A stretch of 64,000 bases of DNA from Shewanella loihica PV-4 (GCF_000016065.1 NC_009092.1:1736001-1800000), one strand, 5' to 3'. Shown: positions 18,244 to 28,379, counted from the first letter of the stretch. A program made the numbers and translations. The notes: a model not told the origin generated them from the sequence alone.

Positions 18244-18342
18244 AAGTTGTTAGCTCAGTCGATGCTTTTAAAGCAAAGAGGCAGTTGGCTTTACTTTTTA
18301 ACTCCACATTGGTCGAAAGTTCGAATCCTTCACGACCCACCA
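18244..18342 (+). pseudogene. Aberrant tRNA-Lys-like copy D (99 nt)
   Basis: The same insertions as A-C, but with a G-to-A change in the T stem (GAAAG opposite CCTTC). It lies after the decayed remnant, outside the regular 250-bp units, and ends the array. Confidence 0.82.
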
Positions 18343-18710
18343 CTCCCCTTGATATTTAATTCCTTTACTACCTAGTATTCCTCTTGCTATTCAATCCTAA
18401 GTGGTTCAATTAATAAGTTATTCAATTCCTAAGCTATTTAAATATTGGTCTTTTCTCTCTCATTTCTAATTTTATATGTTTCTGATCAGGTGCTAAGTCC
18501 CTATGCATTAGCCGCCTGATTTTGCCTCATAACTTAGAGTTAAGTTTGATGATTAGATAGCAATTGCCCAAACCTAGACTAATTCACTAGCTATTTCTCG
18601 CATATTAGTCATACCTGTTCGACGTTGGTCTTATAGACGTTTTGCTAATGTTACTTGTTTGTTAACTCCGTCATATTCGTTGCGATAATAATGAAAAAGG
18701 GAGAGGACAG
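18343..18710. other. AT-rich gene-free region before the porin gene
   Basis: 368 bp. I see no open frame, tRNA or terminator with a T run here. It must contain the porin promoter, but no hexamer pair stands out. Short CTAAG/CTATT-type near-repeats occur at 18360-18440. Confidence 0.5.
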
Positions 18711-19853
18711 ATGAAAAACGCAAAAGTGTCTTTGCTGGCTGCGGCGACCTTACTGGCGCTAGGTTCCAGTGCCGCTATGGCCGAGACAGAGTTCAAGTTT
18801 GGTGGCTATGTAAAGGCCGATGTCATGTTCAGTGACTACAGCAATGGTGCACCGGACTCAGGCAATCTTTCTCGCCAGTTTTATGTTCCAGGTACCATTT
18901 ATGGTACGCCGGGCAATGGCAAACAAGTCGTAGATTTCCAAGCGAGAGAGTCTCGCTTTAATTTTAAGACAACGACAGATCTAGACGGTCACAAGCTGAC
19001 TGGTTTTATCGAGTTGGACTTCATGACCCATACAGACGGCAACGAAAGGGTATCGAACAGTTACTCTCCACGTATTCGTCATGCATTTGTGAGTTACGAC
19101 AACTGGACCGTGGGTCAGACCTGGAGTACCTTCATGAATCCAGGCTCCTTGCCTGAGAACCTTGACTTTGTGGGTGCGGCCGACGGTACGCCTTTCGTTC
19201 GCCAGACGCAGGTCAGATACACCAATGGCGGCTTCCAGTTTGCCTTGGAAAATCCTGAAACTACGGTAACTCCTAATGGCGGTGGTTCACGTATCACCAG
19301 CGGAAGCGGTATAGTGCCAGATTTCGTGGCGCGTTATAACTTCAAGACCCAAGGCGGTGCAAAGTTCACGCTGGCTGGTATTGCGCGTCAACTTAACCTT
19401 GAGAAGAACGGTATAGATTCTCAGACCATGGGCTATGGCGTGAACTTTACCGGGGTGATCCCTGTTGGTGATGATGATCTTAAACTATCGGCGACTGCCG
19501 GTGATGGCTTAGGGCGTTACATGGCGCTTAACTATGCCAATGCCGGTGTGTTAGACGCCTATGGCGACATCAAGACCATCAGCTCTTACGGCGGCTTTGC
19601 CTCTTATCGCCATTGGTGGAACGATAAATGGCGTTCAAGCTTTACCCTGTCAGGCTTCAAGGCGGATAACGATGTGGCCTTGACCGGTGGCGCGGTGAAC
19701 GAGGAGTCTTACTCTGGCTACATTAACCTGCTCTATTCACCTGTGAAGCCTATGACGGTTGGGGTGGAATATATGTATGCAGAGAACACCAAACAAAATG
19801 GGGACAAGGGCGAGTTGAATCGCGTGATGTTCTCGGTGAAATATGTGCTCTAG
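18711..19853 (+). CDS. DcaP-family trimeric outer-membrane porin-like protein
   Basis: An outer-membrane diffusion channel; characterised relatives (Acinetobacter DcaP) take up dicarboxylates. The 380-aa protein has a signal peptide (MKNAKVSLLAAATLLALGSSAAMA before ETEFKFGG). It starts with FKFGGYVKADVMFSDYS, then alternating amphipathic strands, and ends in an aromatic-free KYVL beta-signal-like end. FQARESRFNFKTTTDLDGHKLTGFIELDF and WTVGQTWSTFMNP are hallmark porin strands. A GGGAGAGGA Shine-Dalgarno precedes the ATG. Monocistronic; substrate unknown. Confidence 0.85.
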   Translation: MKNAKVSLLAAATLLALGSSAAMAETEFKFGGYVKADVMFSDYSNGAPDSGNLSRQFYVPGTIYGTPGNGKQVVDFQARESRFNFKTTTDLDGHKLTGFIELDFMTHTDGNERVSNSYSPRIRHAFVSYDNWTVGQTWSTFMNPGSLPENLDFVGAADGTPFVRQTQVRYTNGGFQFALENPETTVTPNGGGSRITSGSGIVPDFVARYNFKTQGGAKFTLAGIARQLNLEKNGIDSQTMGYGVNFTGVIPVGDDDLKLSATAGDGLGRYMALNYANAGVLDAYGDIKTISSYGGFASYRHWWNDKWRSSFTLSGFKADNDVALTGGAVNEESYSGYINLLYSPVKPMTVGVEYMYAENTKQNGDKGELNRVMFSVKYVL

Positions 19854-19869
19854 GGCGTGAACTGAGCAT

Positions 19870-19896
19870 AAAAAAGGAGGCTAAGCCTCCTTTTTC
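19870..19896. terminator. Bidirectional terminator (porin / glutaredoxin)
   Basis: AAAAAGGAGGC-TAA-GCCTCCTTTTT, perfect stem with A and T runs on each side between convergent genes. Confidence 0.9.
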
Positions 19897-19906
19897 TTTG
19901 CCTCAA

Positions 19907-20164
19907 TTACAGCAAATTGTTGTCGCGAACATATTGTTCAAATTCGGTGCAGCCACCGATATGCTCTTGATCGATGAAGATCTGTGGCACGGTTTCAACT
20001 GGCTTGCCTACCGTCTTTTCCAGATCGGCCTTGGTGATACCCTCTGCATGAATATCGACATACTTGAATTTAAAATCATCACGAGATTCAACCAGTTGCT
20101 CTGACAGTTGAACGGCTCTAACGCAGTATGGGCAGCCTGGACGGCCGAAAATTACAACAAACAT
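19907..20164 (-). CDS. grxA: Glutaredoxin 1 (GrxA)
   Basis: A glutathione-dependent dithiol reductase of the cytosol, donor for ribonucleotide reductase and disulfide reduction. The start is set at ATG 20164 (MFVVIFGRPGCPYC) with GGAG 5-6 nt upstream. This gives 85 aa, the exact E. coli GrxA length; the longer frame has no family support. The active site is CPYC (residues 11-14), and the GSH-binding elements TVPQIFID and GGCTEFEQYV are present. It follows radD by 65 bp on the same strand. Confidence 0.94.
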   Translation of the reverse strand: MFVVIFGRPGCPYCVRAVQLSEQLVESRDDFKFKYVDIHAEGITKADLEKTVGKPVETVPQIFIDQEHIGGCTEFEQYVRDNNLL

Positions 20165-20229
20165 ATTCGCTCCAGAAGTAAATGTTGGTGACTTTATACC
20201 ATAGGCCGGCTGGGTTTGCATATGACAGA

Positions 20230-21969
20230 TCATACAAACTTATGCTGGCTATCGAATCGGCCCCGATAGTCGAAGAAACTCTCGACAAGTTCCCAGCCGC
20301 GTTTGCCCTTCTTGAGGAGCAGCAGATCCGGCATACGAAAATAGTCCCGCGCGGCGATCACCTGGTCGACCTTGCTAAAGGTGGGTTGTTTCTGGCCTGG
20401 TGTGCGTGTGTGTTGATGCACAAAGACGCCATAGAAGGCGCGGATCTGCGCCTTGGTGGCAAAATTGAAGTAACAGCAGAAATCGTTACCCTCGATATCC
20501 AGGTAACGCACCCTGAGCCTGTCGTTGTCGGCCTCAAACAGCATCTCCTGGCAACGGAACAGGTGATGATGTTTCTGTTGTAGCACCTCTTTAAGACGCT
20601 TGTCCGGGTCTATAAGCGTTGACTGACAATGCTGGCACACCTTGGCGGCAATATCGTTTTCTTCGCCGCAATTTGGGCAGGCCTTGGCGCGAAATCGAAA
20701 GTCGCATTGGTGCTTGCCGTCGCCGTCATCGACCACGGCCTGACAGCGTCGTCCGAAGTGCTCGATAATATCGCCATCACCATCGACTAACCCCCAGAAG
20801 ACGTTGGCAAAGCCACACTCGGGGCAGGGGACCTGTACTGGCACGCTCTTGCTGTCGGGTTTGGGGCGACCGACTTCGGGAAAGAAGAGGTCGAAGCCGT
20901 TGGCGGCGTAGTCGATCACTAAGCAATCCCGCTTGCCTTCGCAGATCCTCAAGCCCCGGCCGACCATTTGCTGGAACAGGCTCACAGAAGCCGTGGGCCT
21001 CAAGATGGCGATAAGATCCACATGGGGGGCGTCGAAGCCCGTGGTGAGTACCGCAACATTGACCAGGTAGCTGAGCTCGCGGCGTTTGAAGGCATCGATA
21101 ATGGCATCGCGCTCCTGGCTTGGTGTATCTGCGGTGATTAGCCCCGCCTCGGGGCTGTCCAGCAGGGTCATGATCTCTTTGGCATGACGCACGGTCGCCG
21201 CGAAGATGATGGTACCGGCGCGGGTGTTGGTGAGCTGTTTTATCTGCTCCACAATCGCCTTGGTGGCGCGGCCCGCGTGATGCAGCAGAGAGTCGACTTC
21301 GGCCTCATTGTATTCACCGTTGGCATTGGGTGAGAGCTCGCTGAAATCATACTGGGCCGACAGGCCATCAAGTACCTTGGGCGGTGTCAGAAAGCCCTGT
21401 TTAATGAGCGGGCGCATCGGCAGCTCGAAGATACAGTGCTCGAACACCGGCTGCTCGGTATTGCCAATCTTGCCATGGTAGTGATAGCGGTAGATCCAGC
21501 CGCTGCCCAAGCGATAGGGGGTGGCCGTCAGGCCCAAGAGCCTGAGTTTCGAATTCTTTGTTCTTAGATGACTAAGCAGCTGCTGATACTGGCTCTCTTT
21601 CTCGTTGGAGACTCGGTGACACTCATCGATGATCACCAGCGAATAGGGCTCGTCAAACTGCTTGGGATTTCGTACCGCCGATTGAATGCTGGCCACCACC
21701 GTCTTGTTGCGGGTCGATTTCTGTTTCAGCCCGGCGGAAAAGATACTGGCCTCATCGGTCAGTAGTCCAACCTTCTCGGCGTTTTGCGCCACCAGTTCCT
21801 TGACGTGAGTAAGCACCAGGGTGCGCCCCTTGGCGATGCGGGCAAGCTCTGCGATGACGATACTCTTGCCGGCTCCGGTCGGGAGGACGAGCAGGGCGGA
21901 GTCATCACTGCGCTTAAAGTGGTTGATGGCAGCATCGACGGCTTGGCGTTGGTAATCTCTGAGTTGCAA
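20230..21969 (-). CDS. radD: DNA helicase-like repair protein RadD (YejH)
   Basis: A superfamily 2 ATPase implicated in double-strand-break repair and RecA-mediated recombination with SSB. The 579-aa protein has Walker A PTGAGKS (residues 30-36), DECH box (115-118), LTATP motif III, GTIIFAATVRHAKEI, and motif VI QMVGRGLRICEGK. The C-terminal third has Cys pairs CPECG, CPNCG and CQHC forming probable zinc ribbons, as in RadD. Length matches E. coli (586). The start overlaps nothing; it is divergent from no gene and lies downstream of acs on the same strand. Confidence 0.92.
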   Translation of the reverse strand: MQLRDYQRQAVDAAINHFKRSDDSALLVLPTGAGKSIVIAELARIAKGRTLVLTHVKELVAQNAEKVGLLTDEASIFSAGLKQKSTRNKTVVASIQSAVRNPKQFDEPYSLVIIDECHRVSNEKESQYQQLLSHLRTKNSKLRLLGLTATPYRLGSGWIYRYHYHGKIGNTEQPVFEHCIFELPMRPLIKQGFLTPPKVLDGLSAQYDFSELSPNANGEYNEAEVDSLLHHAGRATKAIVEQIKQLTNTRAGTIIFAATVRHAKEIMTLLDSPEAGLITADTPSQERDAIIDAFKRRELSYLVNVAVLTTGFDAPHVDLIAILRPTASVSLFQQMVGRGLRICEGKRDCLVIDYAANGFDLFFPEVGRPKPDSKSVPVQVPCPECGFANVFWGLVDGDGDIIEHFGRRCQAVVDDGDGKHQCDFRFRAKACPNCGEENDIAAKVCQHCQSTLIDPDKRLKEVLQQKHHHLFRCQEMLFEADNDRLRVRYLDIEGNDFCCYFNFATKAQIRAFYGVFVHQHTRTPGQKQPTFSKVDQVIAARDYFRMPDLLLLKKGKRGWELVESFFDYRGRFDSQHKFV

Positions 21970-22037
21970 GGCAATTGATGGTCTGTGATTGGGGCTGTCA
22001 GGATAGCAGCGCAGCTTGGTAGCGGCTAGGGGAGATA

Positions 22038-22063
22038 TAAAAAAAGCCCCTCGAAGAGGGGCT
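22038..22063 (-). terminator. Intrinsic terminator of acs
   Basis: On the minus strand, an AGCCCCTC/GAGGGGCT stem with a three-base loop and a seven-T tail. Confidence 0.88.
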
Positions 22064-22092
22064 AGAAGAGAGAATCTAATTCAGCAAAAAGG

Positions 22093-24045
22093 TTATTCGC
22101 TGCGGTTGAGACGCGTCTCAATCAGGGTGTCGATCACCGCTGGATCAGCGAGAGTTGACGCATCACCTAAGTTGGTCACTTCGTTGGCGGCGATCTTACG
22201 CAGGAAGCGGCGCATGATCTTACCCGAACGTGTCTTAGGCAGACCGCCGGCCCACTGGATCAGATCCGGCGTCGCCAGGGCACCAATCTCTTTTCTGACC
22301 CATTGACGCAGCTCCTGGCGCAGCTCTTCGCTCTCCTGAGTGCCCTTGGTCAGGGTGACATAGGCATAGATTCCTTGGCCCTTGATGTCGTGAGGGTAGC
22401 CCACCACGGCGGCCTCGGCGACATGCTCGTGAGCCACCAGGGCGCTCTCGACCTCGGCGGTACCCAGGCGGTGGCCCGATACGTTAATCACGTCATCGAC
22501 TCGGCCAGTGATCCAGTAGTAGCCATCTTCATCGCGGCGAGCACCGTCACCAGTAAAGTACATGCCACGGAAGGTCTTGAAGTAGGTCAGCGCGAATCTG
22601 TCGTGGTCACCGTATACGGTGCGCATCTGTCCTGGCCAGGAGTCGAGGATCACCAGGTTACCCTCGGCTGCGCCATCTATGATGTTGCCCATGTTGTCCA
22701 CCAGGGCTGGCTGCACGCCGAAGAAGGGGCGTGTGGCAGAACCTGGCTTAGTATCAGTGGCGCCCGGCAGTGGCGAGATCAAGATGCCACCGGTTTCGGT
22801 TTGCCACCAGGTATCGACGATAGGGCAGTTCTCATGGCCGATCACCTCGTGATACCAGCGCCAGGCCTCTGGGTTAATAGGTTCACCCACAGAGCCCATG
22901 ATGCGCAGCGAGCTGCCATCGAAGCCATCGAACTGCTCCTTGCCTTCTGCCATTAGAGCACGGATCAACGTCGGCGCCGTGTAGAGGATGTTGACCTTAT
23001 GGCGGTCGATCATCTCACCCAGACGGGCTGGCGTTGGGTAGTTAGGGATACCTTCGTGGATCAATATGGTCGCGCCGTTAGCCAGCGGGCCATAGACCAT
23101 GTAGGAGTGACCGGTGATCCAACCCACGTCGGCGGTACACCAGTAGATCTCACCCTCTTTGTAGTCAAACACATATTCGTGGGTCATCGAGGCATAGACC
23201 AGGTACCCCCCCGTGGTGTGCAGCACGCCCTTAGGGTTACCGGTAGAGCCAGATGTATAGAGCAGGAAGAGGGGATCTTCGGCGCCCATCTCTTCGGCCA
23301 CGCAGTGCTCTGAGGCGGTTTCCATTAGTGACGCCCACTTGATGTCGCGTCCCTCAACCCAATTGACGGGGTTGCCGGTACGCTCAAGCACGATCACCTT
23401 CTCGACACAGGTCACGTCTGGGTGAGACAAGGCCTCATCTATGTTGGCTTTTAGTGGGATAGTGCGGCCACCGCGCACGCCTTCGTCGGCGGTGATCACG
23501 ACCTTGGACTTGCCGTCGATCACTCGTGAGGCGATAGAGTCAGGCGAGAAGCCACCGAACACCACAGAGTGGATGGCGCCAATGCGGGCACATGCCAGCA
23601 TGACCACGGCGGCTTCGGGCACCATTGGCATGTAAACCGTGACCACGTCACCACGACGCACGCCTTGGCTGCGCAGGGCGTTGGCAAACTTACACACCTC
23701 TGTATGGAGTTCACCATAGGTGAGGGTGCGTTGATCGGCCGCGTCATCACCTTCCCAGATGATGGCTAGCTTATCGGCGTTGTCGGCCAGGTGTCTGTCG
23801 AGACAGTTAACCGAGGCGTTAAGGGTGCCGTCATAGAACCAGTTGATCGACAGGTTATGATCGTCGAAGGAGGTTTTCTTGACCTTAGTAAAAGGCTTCA
23901 TCCAATCGATGCGCTGGCCATGCTCTCTCCAGAAACCTTCGGGATTAACCACAGATTCCTGATACATCTTCTTATATTTCTCGTCATTAATATGGGCATT
24001 CGCCGCGATTTCGCTTGGAACTTTGTAGAGAGACTGGGTGCTCAT
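22093..24045 (-). CDS. acs: Acetyl-CoA synthetase
   Basis: Activates acetate to acetyl-CoA via acetyl-AMP in the cytosol, for acetate scavenging. The 650-aa protein has adenylate-forming motifs: [47 protein letters not shown]. The regulatory Lys609 in [13 protein letters not shown] is the target of reversible acetylation in this family. An AAGGAAG Shine-Dalgarno precedes the start. It is divergent from crbS. A palindrome located where an activator of acs would bind (24111-24126) lies in the gap. Confidence 0.97.
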
Positions 24046-24110
24046 CTGACTTCCTTTTATTTCTAATTGTGCGTAGATAAAGTATGGAATGCTTAGGCTA
24101 TTTACCTCTA

Positions 24111-24126
24111 TTAGACCTTGGTCTAG
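24111..24126. promoter_or_regulatory. Candidate CrbR operator in the acs-crbS gap
   Basis: TTAGACCTTGGTCTAG, an interrupted palindrome with TTAGAC-N4-GTCTA(A/G). A near copy stands upstream of crbR (38512-38527), where the regulator itself is encoded. It is about 66 bp before the acs start, in a position suited to an activator. A weaker CRP-like half palindrome TGTGATTATATTTGCA lies at 24156-24171. Binding is inferred, not shown. Confidence 0.55.
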
Positions 24127-24223
24127 TAAAAAAATATCCTTTATTTTTAGTCTGTTGTGATTATATTTGCACGAGATTTAAGCTAGTATTTAGCGCAGAA
24201 TAATTAAAAGAATTGGAATTGCT

Positions 24224-27200
24224 ATGAATCTGACTCTGGTTGTCGGCGTGATCGCCCTGTTATACGTGTCGCTACTCTTCCTGTTGGCCTGGGGAGCGGA
24301 GCGCTGGTTTGGGCGGATCACCAAGAAGATACAGACATGGATTTATGGTTTAAGTTTAGCGGTTTACTGTTCCTCCTGGAGCTTTCTCGGCACAGTTGGT
24401 CAGTCGGCGCAGGATCTCTGGTCTTTCCTGCCTATCTTCGTCGGCCCCATACTCATCTTTACCTTCGGCTTCGGTCTGCTGCGCAAGATGGTGATCGTCT
24501 CCAAGGCGCAAAACATCACGTCGGTGGCCGACTTTATTGCCGCCCGTTACGGCAAGTCGCAGACCATCGCCGCCATCGTTACCCTGATCGCCCTGTTTGG
24601 CATCATGCCCTATATCGCTTTGCAGCTTAAGGCCATGGTGTTCAGCCTCAACCTGTTTCAGCCCGAAGACGCCCAATACGATGGCGCCTGGGTCTCTCTA
24701 ATTGTTACCGGCATACTAGCGATGTTTGCCATCCTGTTTGGTACCCGTAAGCTGGATGCGACCGAGCACAACCCTGGCATGATGCTGGCGATCGCCTTCG
24801 AGTCATTGGTGAAACTGGCGGCCTTCCTCTTGGTGGGCTGCGTGATCAGCTTTGGTTTCTTCGATGGCTTCGGCGATATCTGGGCCCAGGCCACCGAGCG
24901 TCAGCTGATCAATAATCCCGAGCTGCGGCTGGAAAACCTGATGCCCCAGTTGTTGGTGGGCATGGCGGCGTTTCTCTGCATGCCGCGCCAGTTCCACGTG
25001 ATGATGGTGGAGTGTAAGGATGAACCCACCTTAGTTAAGGCCAAATACCTGTTTCCCCTCTATCTGATCCTGTTTGGTATGTTTGTGGCGCCGCTCGCCC
25101 TGGCGGGTAAGCTGATGCTGGGGGATAGCGTGTCGGCCGATACCTATGTGATTAATCTGCCGCTGGCGCTGGATCAGCCCATGCTGGCAGTGATCGCCCT
25201 GCTTGGGACGCTGTCGGCGGCCACCGGCATGGTGATCGTTGCCGTGGTGACCATCAGCGTCATGGTGAGCAACGAGTGGCTGGTGCCTCTGATGTTGCAC
25301 TCGGGCAAGATCCGCCAGAAGAACTTCAGCCAGTTTTCGCAGTTCCTGCTCAATGCCCGTCGCATCGCCATAGTCCTTATCTTGGGGTTGGGTTATTTCA
25401 GTTACCTCTCCTTCATGAACAGCGATTCGCTCTCGGCGCTGGGCATGCTCTCCTTCGGCGCCTTTGCCCAGCTCGCGCCTGCGCTGATTGGTGGCATGTA
25501 CTGGAAGCACGGCAATCGCGGCGGGGTGTATTTGGGGCTTATCGTCGGCTTCGGCCTCTGGTGTTACATACTGGTGCAGGGGATGAGCGACAGTCAGGGG
25601 GTGTTTGGCGGCGAGCTGGCGCTGCTCGACAGTATCAACCCCAACATTCGTGACATTCTCACCGCGCTGCTGGCAAACCTTGCCTGTTATGTGCTGGGCT
25701 CTATCTGGTTTCGCGCCGGGGTGGCCGAGCGTATCCAGGCCAGTGCCTTCGTGACCCCAGGCGAGCTGAAAAACACCAGTAACCGTAAGGCATCGCCCAT
25801 CTCGCAGCAGGATCTCTTGATCTTGGCCAGTCGCTTCGTGAGCCCCACGAGAGCCTATGAGAGTTTCTCCCGCTTCTCCGATGAGGCGGTGCGCAGTGAC
25901 AGCTGGCACAAGGTGGCCTCGCCGGAACTGATTGCCCACACCGAGCATATGCTTGCCGGGGTGCTGGGGGGATCCAGTGCCTCCTTGGTGATGGATTCTG
26001 TGCTGCAGGGGCGAGATCTCGCTCTGGATGAGGTGTTCAGCCTGGTGGATGAGGCCTCATCAAAGATCATCCTCAGCCAGGATATGCTCAGGGGCGCCAT
26101 AGAGCATGCCTATGAGGGGATGAGCGTGGTGGACAAGGAGCTGAACCTGGTGGCCTGGAACTACAAGTATGTGGAGCTCTACGATTATCCCGAAGATTTT
26201 CTGCAGGCCGGCATGCCTATCGCCGATGTGGTACGTTTCAATGCCGAGCGCGGCTACTGCGGTCCCGGGGATGTGGAGGAGCAGGTGGCCAAGCGGGTGC
26301 AGCATATGCGTAACGGCACCCCACATGTATCCGAGCGTGAGCGTCAGGATGGCAAGGTGATCAAGATACAGGGTAATCCTATGCCCAGCGGCGGTTTTGT
26401 GATGACCTTTACCGACATTACCCAGTACCGCGAGCAGGCCAGAGCGCTGCAGGAGGTCAACGAAACCCTGGAGGCCAGGGTGAAGGAGCGTACCTATGAG
26501 CTGGCGCTGCTCAACAGTCAGCTACTTGAGGCCAAGGCCCAGGAGGAGATAGCCAACGCCTCCAAGAGTCGTTTCCTAGCCGCAGTCGGCCACGACCTGA
26601 TGCAGCCACTTAATGCCGCCCGTCTTTTTACGGCGTCTCTGGCGCAATACCCAAATTTGGATCAGGAGGGGCGCACCACGCTCTCCCACGTCAACAGCTC
26701 ACTCAAAATTGCTGGCGAGCTGCTGACGGATCTACTGGATATCTCTAAGCTAGATTCCGGCATGGTGGAGGTAAACCGCCGCGACTTCTCGGTGGCTGAG
26801 CTGCTGGAAGGCTTAGCGGTGGAATTCGATGCCATGGCTAAGGATTACGGCATCAAGTTTTCCATGGTGGCCAGCTCAAGTATTATCAGCTCAGATCTCA
26901 GCCTGCTCAGGCGGGTGCTGCAGAACTTTCTCACCAACGCCTATCGGTATGCCAAGGGCAATCGGGTACTGCTGGGCTGTCGTCACCGCGCCGGGGCGCT
27001 GGAGATCCAGGTGAACGATACCGGCTGCGGCATCGACGAGCAAGAGCTCGGTGAGATCTTCAAGGAGTTCAAGCGCCTTGAAAACCCTGAGAGTAAGAGC
27101 GTCAGCGGTTTAGGCTTAGGGCTAGCCATCGCCGATCGCATCGCCCGCGTGCTGGGTCATGACATTAAGGTGGTTTCCAAGCTAGGGTTGGGCTCGATGT

Positions 27201-27646
27201 TTTCTATCACAGTGCCGCTTGGGGAGAAGGCTAAGGTGGCCCTGCCTAAGAAGGCCAATCCTGTTATGCAACCGCTGGCCGGGGTGAAGGTACTCTGTAT
27301 CGATAACGAAGAGGCGATCCTGGCAGGACTCGAGAGCCTGCTCAGCCGCTGGCAGTGCGAGGTTATCTGCGCCAGCGATCTCGCCGATGCCCGCATCAAG
27401 CTGGGGCTCAAGGGGGTGGCACCCGATATCGTTCTGGCGGATTACCATCTGGATCATGGCCAAAACGGCGTCGATGCCATGGACGGGATCCGTGCCCTCT
27501 ATGGCGCTCACTTGCCGGGGATCTTGATCACCGCCAATACCCGTAAAGACTTGGTGGAAGATGTGCAGCAGCGCGGCTATCACTACATGGCCAAGATGGT
27601 TAAACCCGCGGCGCTGCGCGCGCTGATATCCAGTTTAGTAAAGTAA
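24224..27646 (+). CDS. crbS: CrbS-type hybrid sensor kinase with sodium/solute symporter domain
   Basis: Senses carbon status and phosphorylates CrbR to induce acs (known in Vibrio cholerae and Pseudomonas). The 1140-aa inner-membrane protein has an SSS-like domain of about 13 membrane segments (residues 1 to about 500). A PAS-like domain (about 620-750: YEGMSVVDKELNLVAWN) and a coiled-coil linker follow. The HisKA has His790 in GHDLMQPLN, and the HATPase has NDTGCGID and GLGLGLAIADRIA. A C-terminal receiver carries Asp1073 in LADYHLD. It is divergent from acs; the cognate regulator is 10 kb away. Confidence 0.9.
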   Translation: MNLTLVVGVIALLYVSLLFLLAWGAERWFGRITKKIQTWIYGLSLAVYCSSWSFLGTVGQSAQDLWSFLPIFVGPILIFTFGFGLLRKMVIVSKAQNITSVADFIAARYGKSQTIAAIVTLIALFGIMPYIALQLKAMVFSLNLFQPEDAQYDGAWVSLIVTGILAMFAILFGTRKLDATEHNPGMMLAIAFESLVKLAAFLLVGCVISFGFFDGFGDIWAQATERQLINNPELRLENLMPQLLVGMAAFLCMPRQFHVMMVECKDEPTLVKAKYLFPLYLILFGMFVAPLALAGKLMLGDSVSADTYVINLPLALDQPMLAVIALLGTLSAATGMVIVAVVTISVMVSNEWLVPLMLHSGKIRQKNFSQFSQFLLNARRIAIVLILGLGYFSYLSFMNSDSLSALGMLSFGAFAQLAPALIGGMYWKHGNRGGVYLGLIVGFGLWCYILVQGMSDSQGVFGGELALLDSINPNIRDILTALLANLACYVLGSIWFRAGVAERIQASAFVTPGELKNTSNRKASPISQQDLLILASRFVSPTRAYESFSRFSDEAVRSDSWHKVASPELIAHTEHMLAGVLGGSSASLVMDSVLQGRDLALDEVFSLVDEASSKIILSQDMLRGAIEHAYEGMSVVDKELNLVAWNYKYVELYDYPEDFLQAGMPIADVVRFNAERGYCGPGDVEEQVAKRVQHMRNGTPHVSERERQDGKVIKIQGNPMPSGGFVMTFTDITQYREQARALQEVNETLEARVKERTYELALLNSQLLEAKAQEEIANASKSRFLAAVGHDLMQPLNAARLFTASLAQYPNLDQEGRTTLSHVNSSLKIAGELLTDLLDISKLDSGMVEVNRRDFSVAELLEGLAVEFDAMAKDYGIKFSMVASSSIISSDLSLLRRVLQNFLTNAYRYAKGNRVLLGCRHRAGALEIQVNDTGCGIDEQELGEIFKEFKRLENPESKSVSGLGLGLAIADRIARVLGHDIKVVSKLGLGSMFSITVPLGEKAKVALPKKANPVMQPLAGVKVLCIDNEEAILAGLESLLSRWQCEVICASDLADARIKLGLKGVAPDIVLADYHLDHGQNGVDAMDGIRALYGAHLPGILITANTRKDLVEDVQQRGYHYMAKMVKPAALRALISSLVK

Positions 27647-27679
27647 GAATTCTCTATATCAAAAGTAAAGGAGTGAAGT

Positions 27680-28291
27680 TTGCGCTTGGTTAAATATCTA
27701 GAGCAACAGGTGACGCCGAGTAAGATAGTCTGCGTCGGGCGAAACTATGTCGAGCACATCAAGGAGCTTAACAACGAGATGCCCGAAGAGATGGTGCTGT
27801 TTGTTAAGCCTAACTCGGCAATATCCGAGACGTTACTCAGCACAGATCAAGAGCCGCTACACTATGAGGCCGAGCTCTGTTTCCTTGTGAAGGCGGGCGG
27901 GTTTGAGGCTGTGGGCGTCGGTTTAGATCTCACCAAACGTCAGCTACAGAGCCGTCTCAAAGCCAAGGGGCTGCCCTGGGAGCGGGCCAAGTCTTTCGAT
28001 GGCGCCGCGCTGTTTAGCGAGTTTGTGCCTTTTGATGGCGATCTCGATTCACTCTCGTTTCGCCTGAGCGTCGACGATGAGCTGCGCCAGCAGGGGGATG
28101 TCGCATTAATGCTTAATCGACCCGAGGCCATGTTAGCCGAGATAGCCAGTTTTATGACTCTCGAAGATGGCGACATCCTGATGACAGGCACACCCAAGGG
28201 CGTTGGGCAGATAGTTAAGGGTGAGCACTTTACCCTGGACCTCTATCAAGAGGAAAAGCAGCTCGTCAGCCAAAGCTGGGTGGCACAGTAA
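27680..28291 (+). CDS. Fumarylacetoacetate hydrolase family protein
   Basis: A cytosolic metal-dependent hydrolase or decarboxylase of the FAH superfamily (YcgM-like); the substrate is probably an acylpyruvate or oxaloacetate-like compound. The 203-aa protein has CVGRNYVEHIKEL, a metal-site YEAELCFLV (Glu residues), AKSFDGAALFSEFVP, and GDILMTGTPKGVG. The start is TTG at 27680, supported by AAAGGAG with a 6-nt spacer. It begins 33 bp after crbS with no terminator between, so it is probably cotranscribed with the kinase. Confidence 0.85.
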   Translation: MRLVKYLEQQVTPSKIVCVGRNYVEHIKELNNEMPEEMVLFVKPNSAISETLLSTDQEPLHYEAELCFLVKAGGFEAVGVGLDLTKRQLQSRLKAKGLPWERAKSFDGAALFSEFVPFDGDLDSLSFRLSVDDELRQQGDVALMLNRPEAMLAEIASFMTLEDGDILMTGTPKGVGQIVKGEHFTLDLYQEEKQLVSQSWVAQ

Positions 28292-28379
28292 AGTGCAAAT
28301 GCCCTAGTGCCATCTCCTGGAACACTCTAATGCACGCTAGTTTGGGAAGGTTTGAGGACAAGTAACAACAGGTTTTAAG

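Noticed and set aside
16885..18342. CRISPR-like regular repeat spacing
   Set aside because: The repeated element is a 76-nt tRNA-Lys cloverleaf with CCA, spacers are themselves repeated, and no cas genes are present.
24156..24171. CRP site upstream of crbS
   Set aside because: Only one half (TGTGA) is good; the other half has two mismatches, so it is mentioned but not called.
25031..25948. 305-aa antisense frame inside crbS
   Set aside because: Shadow of the GC-rich coding frame; composition rich in His/Gln/Arg, no domain, no ribosome site.
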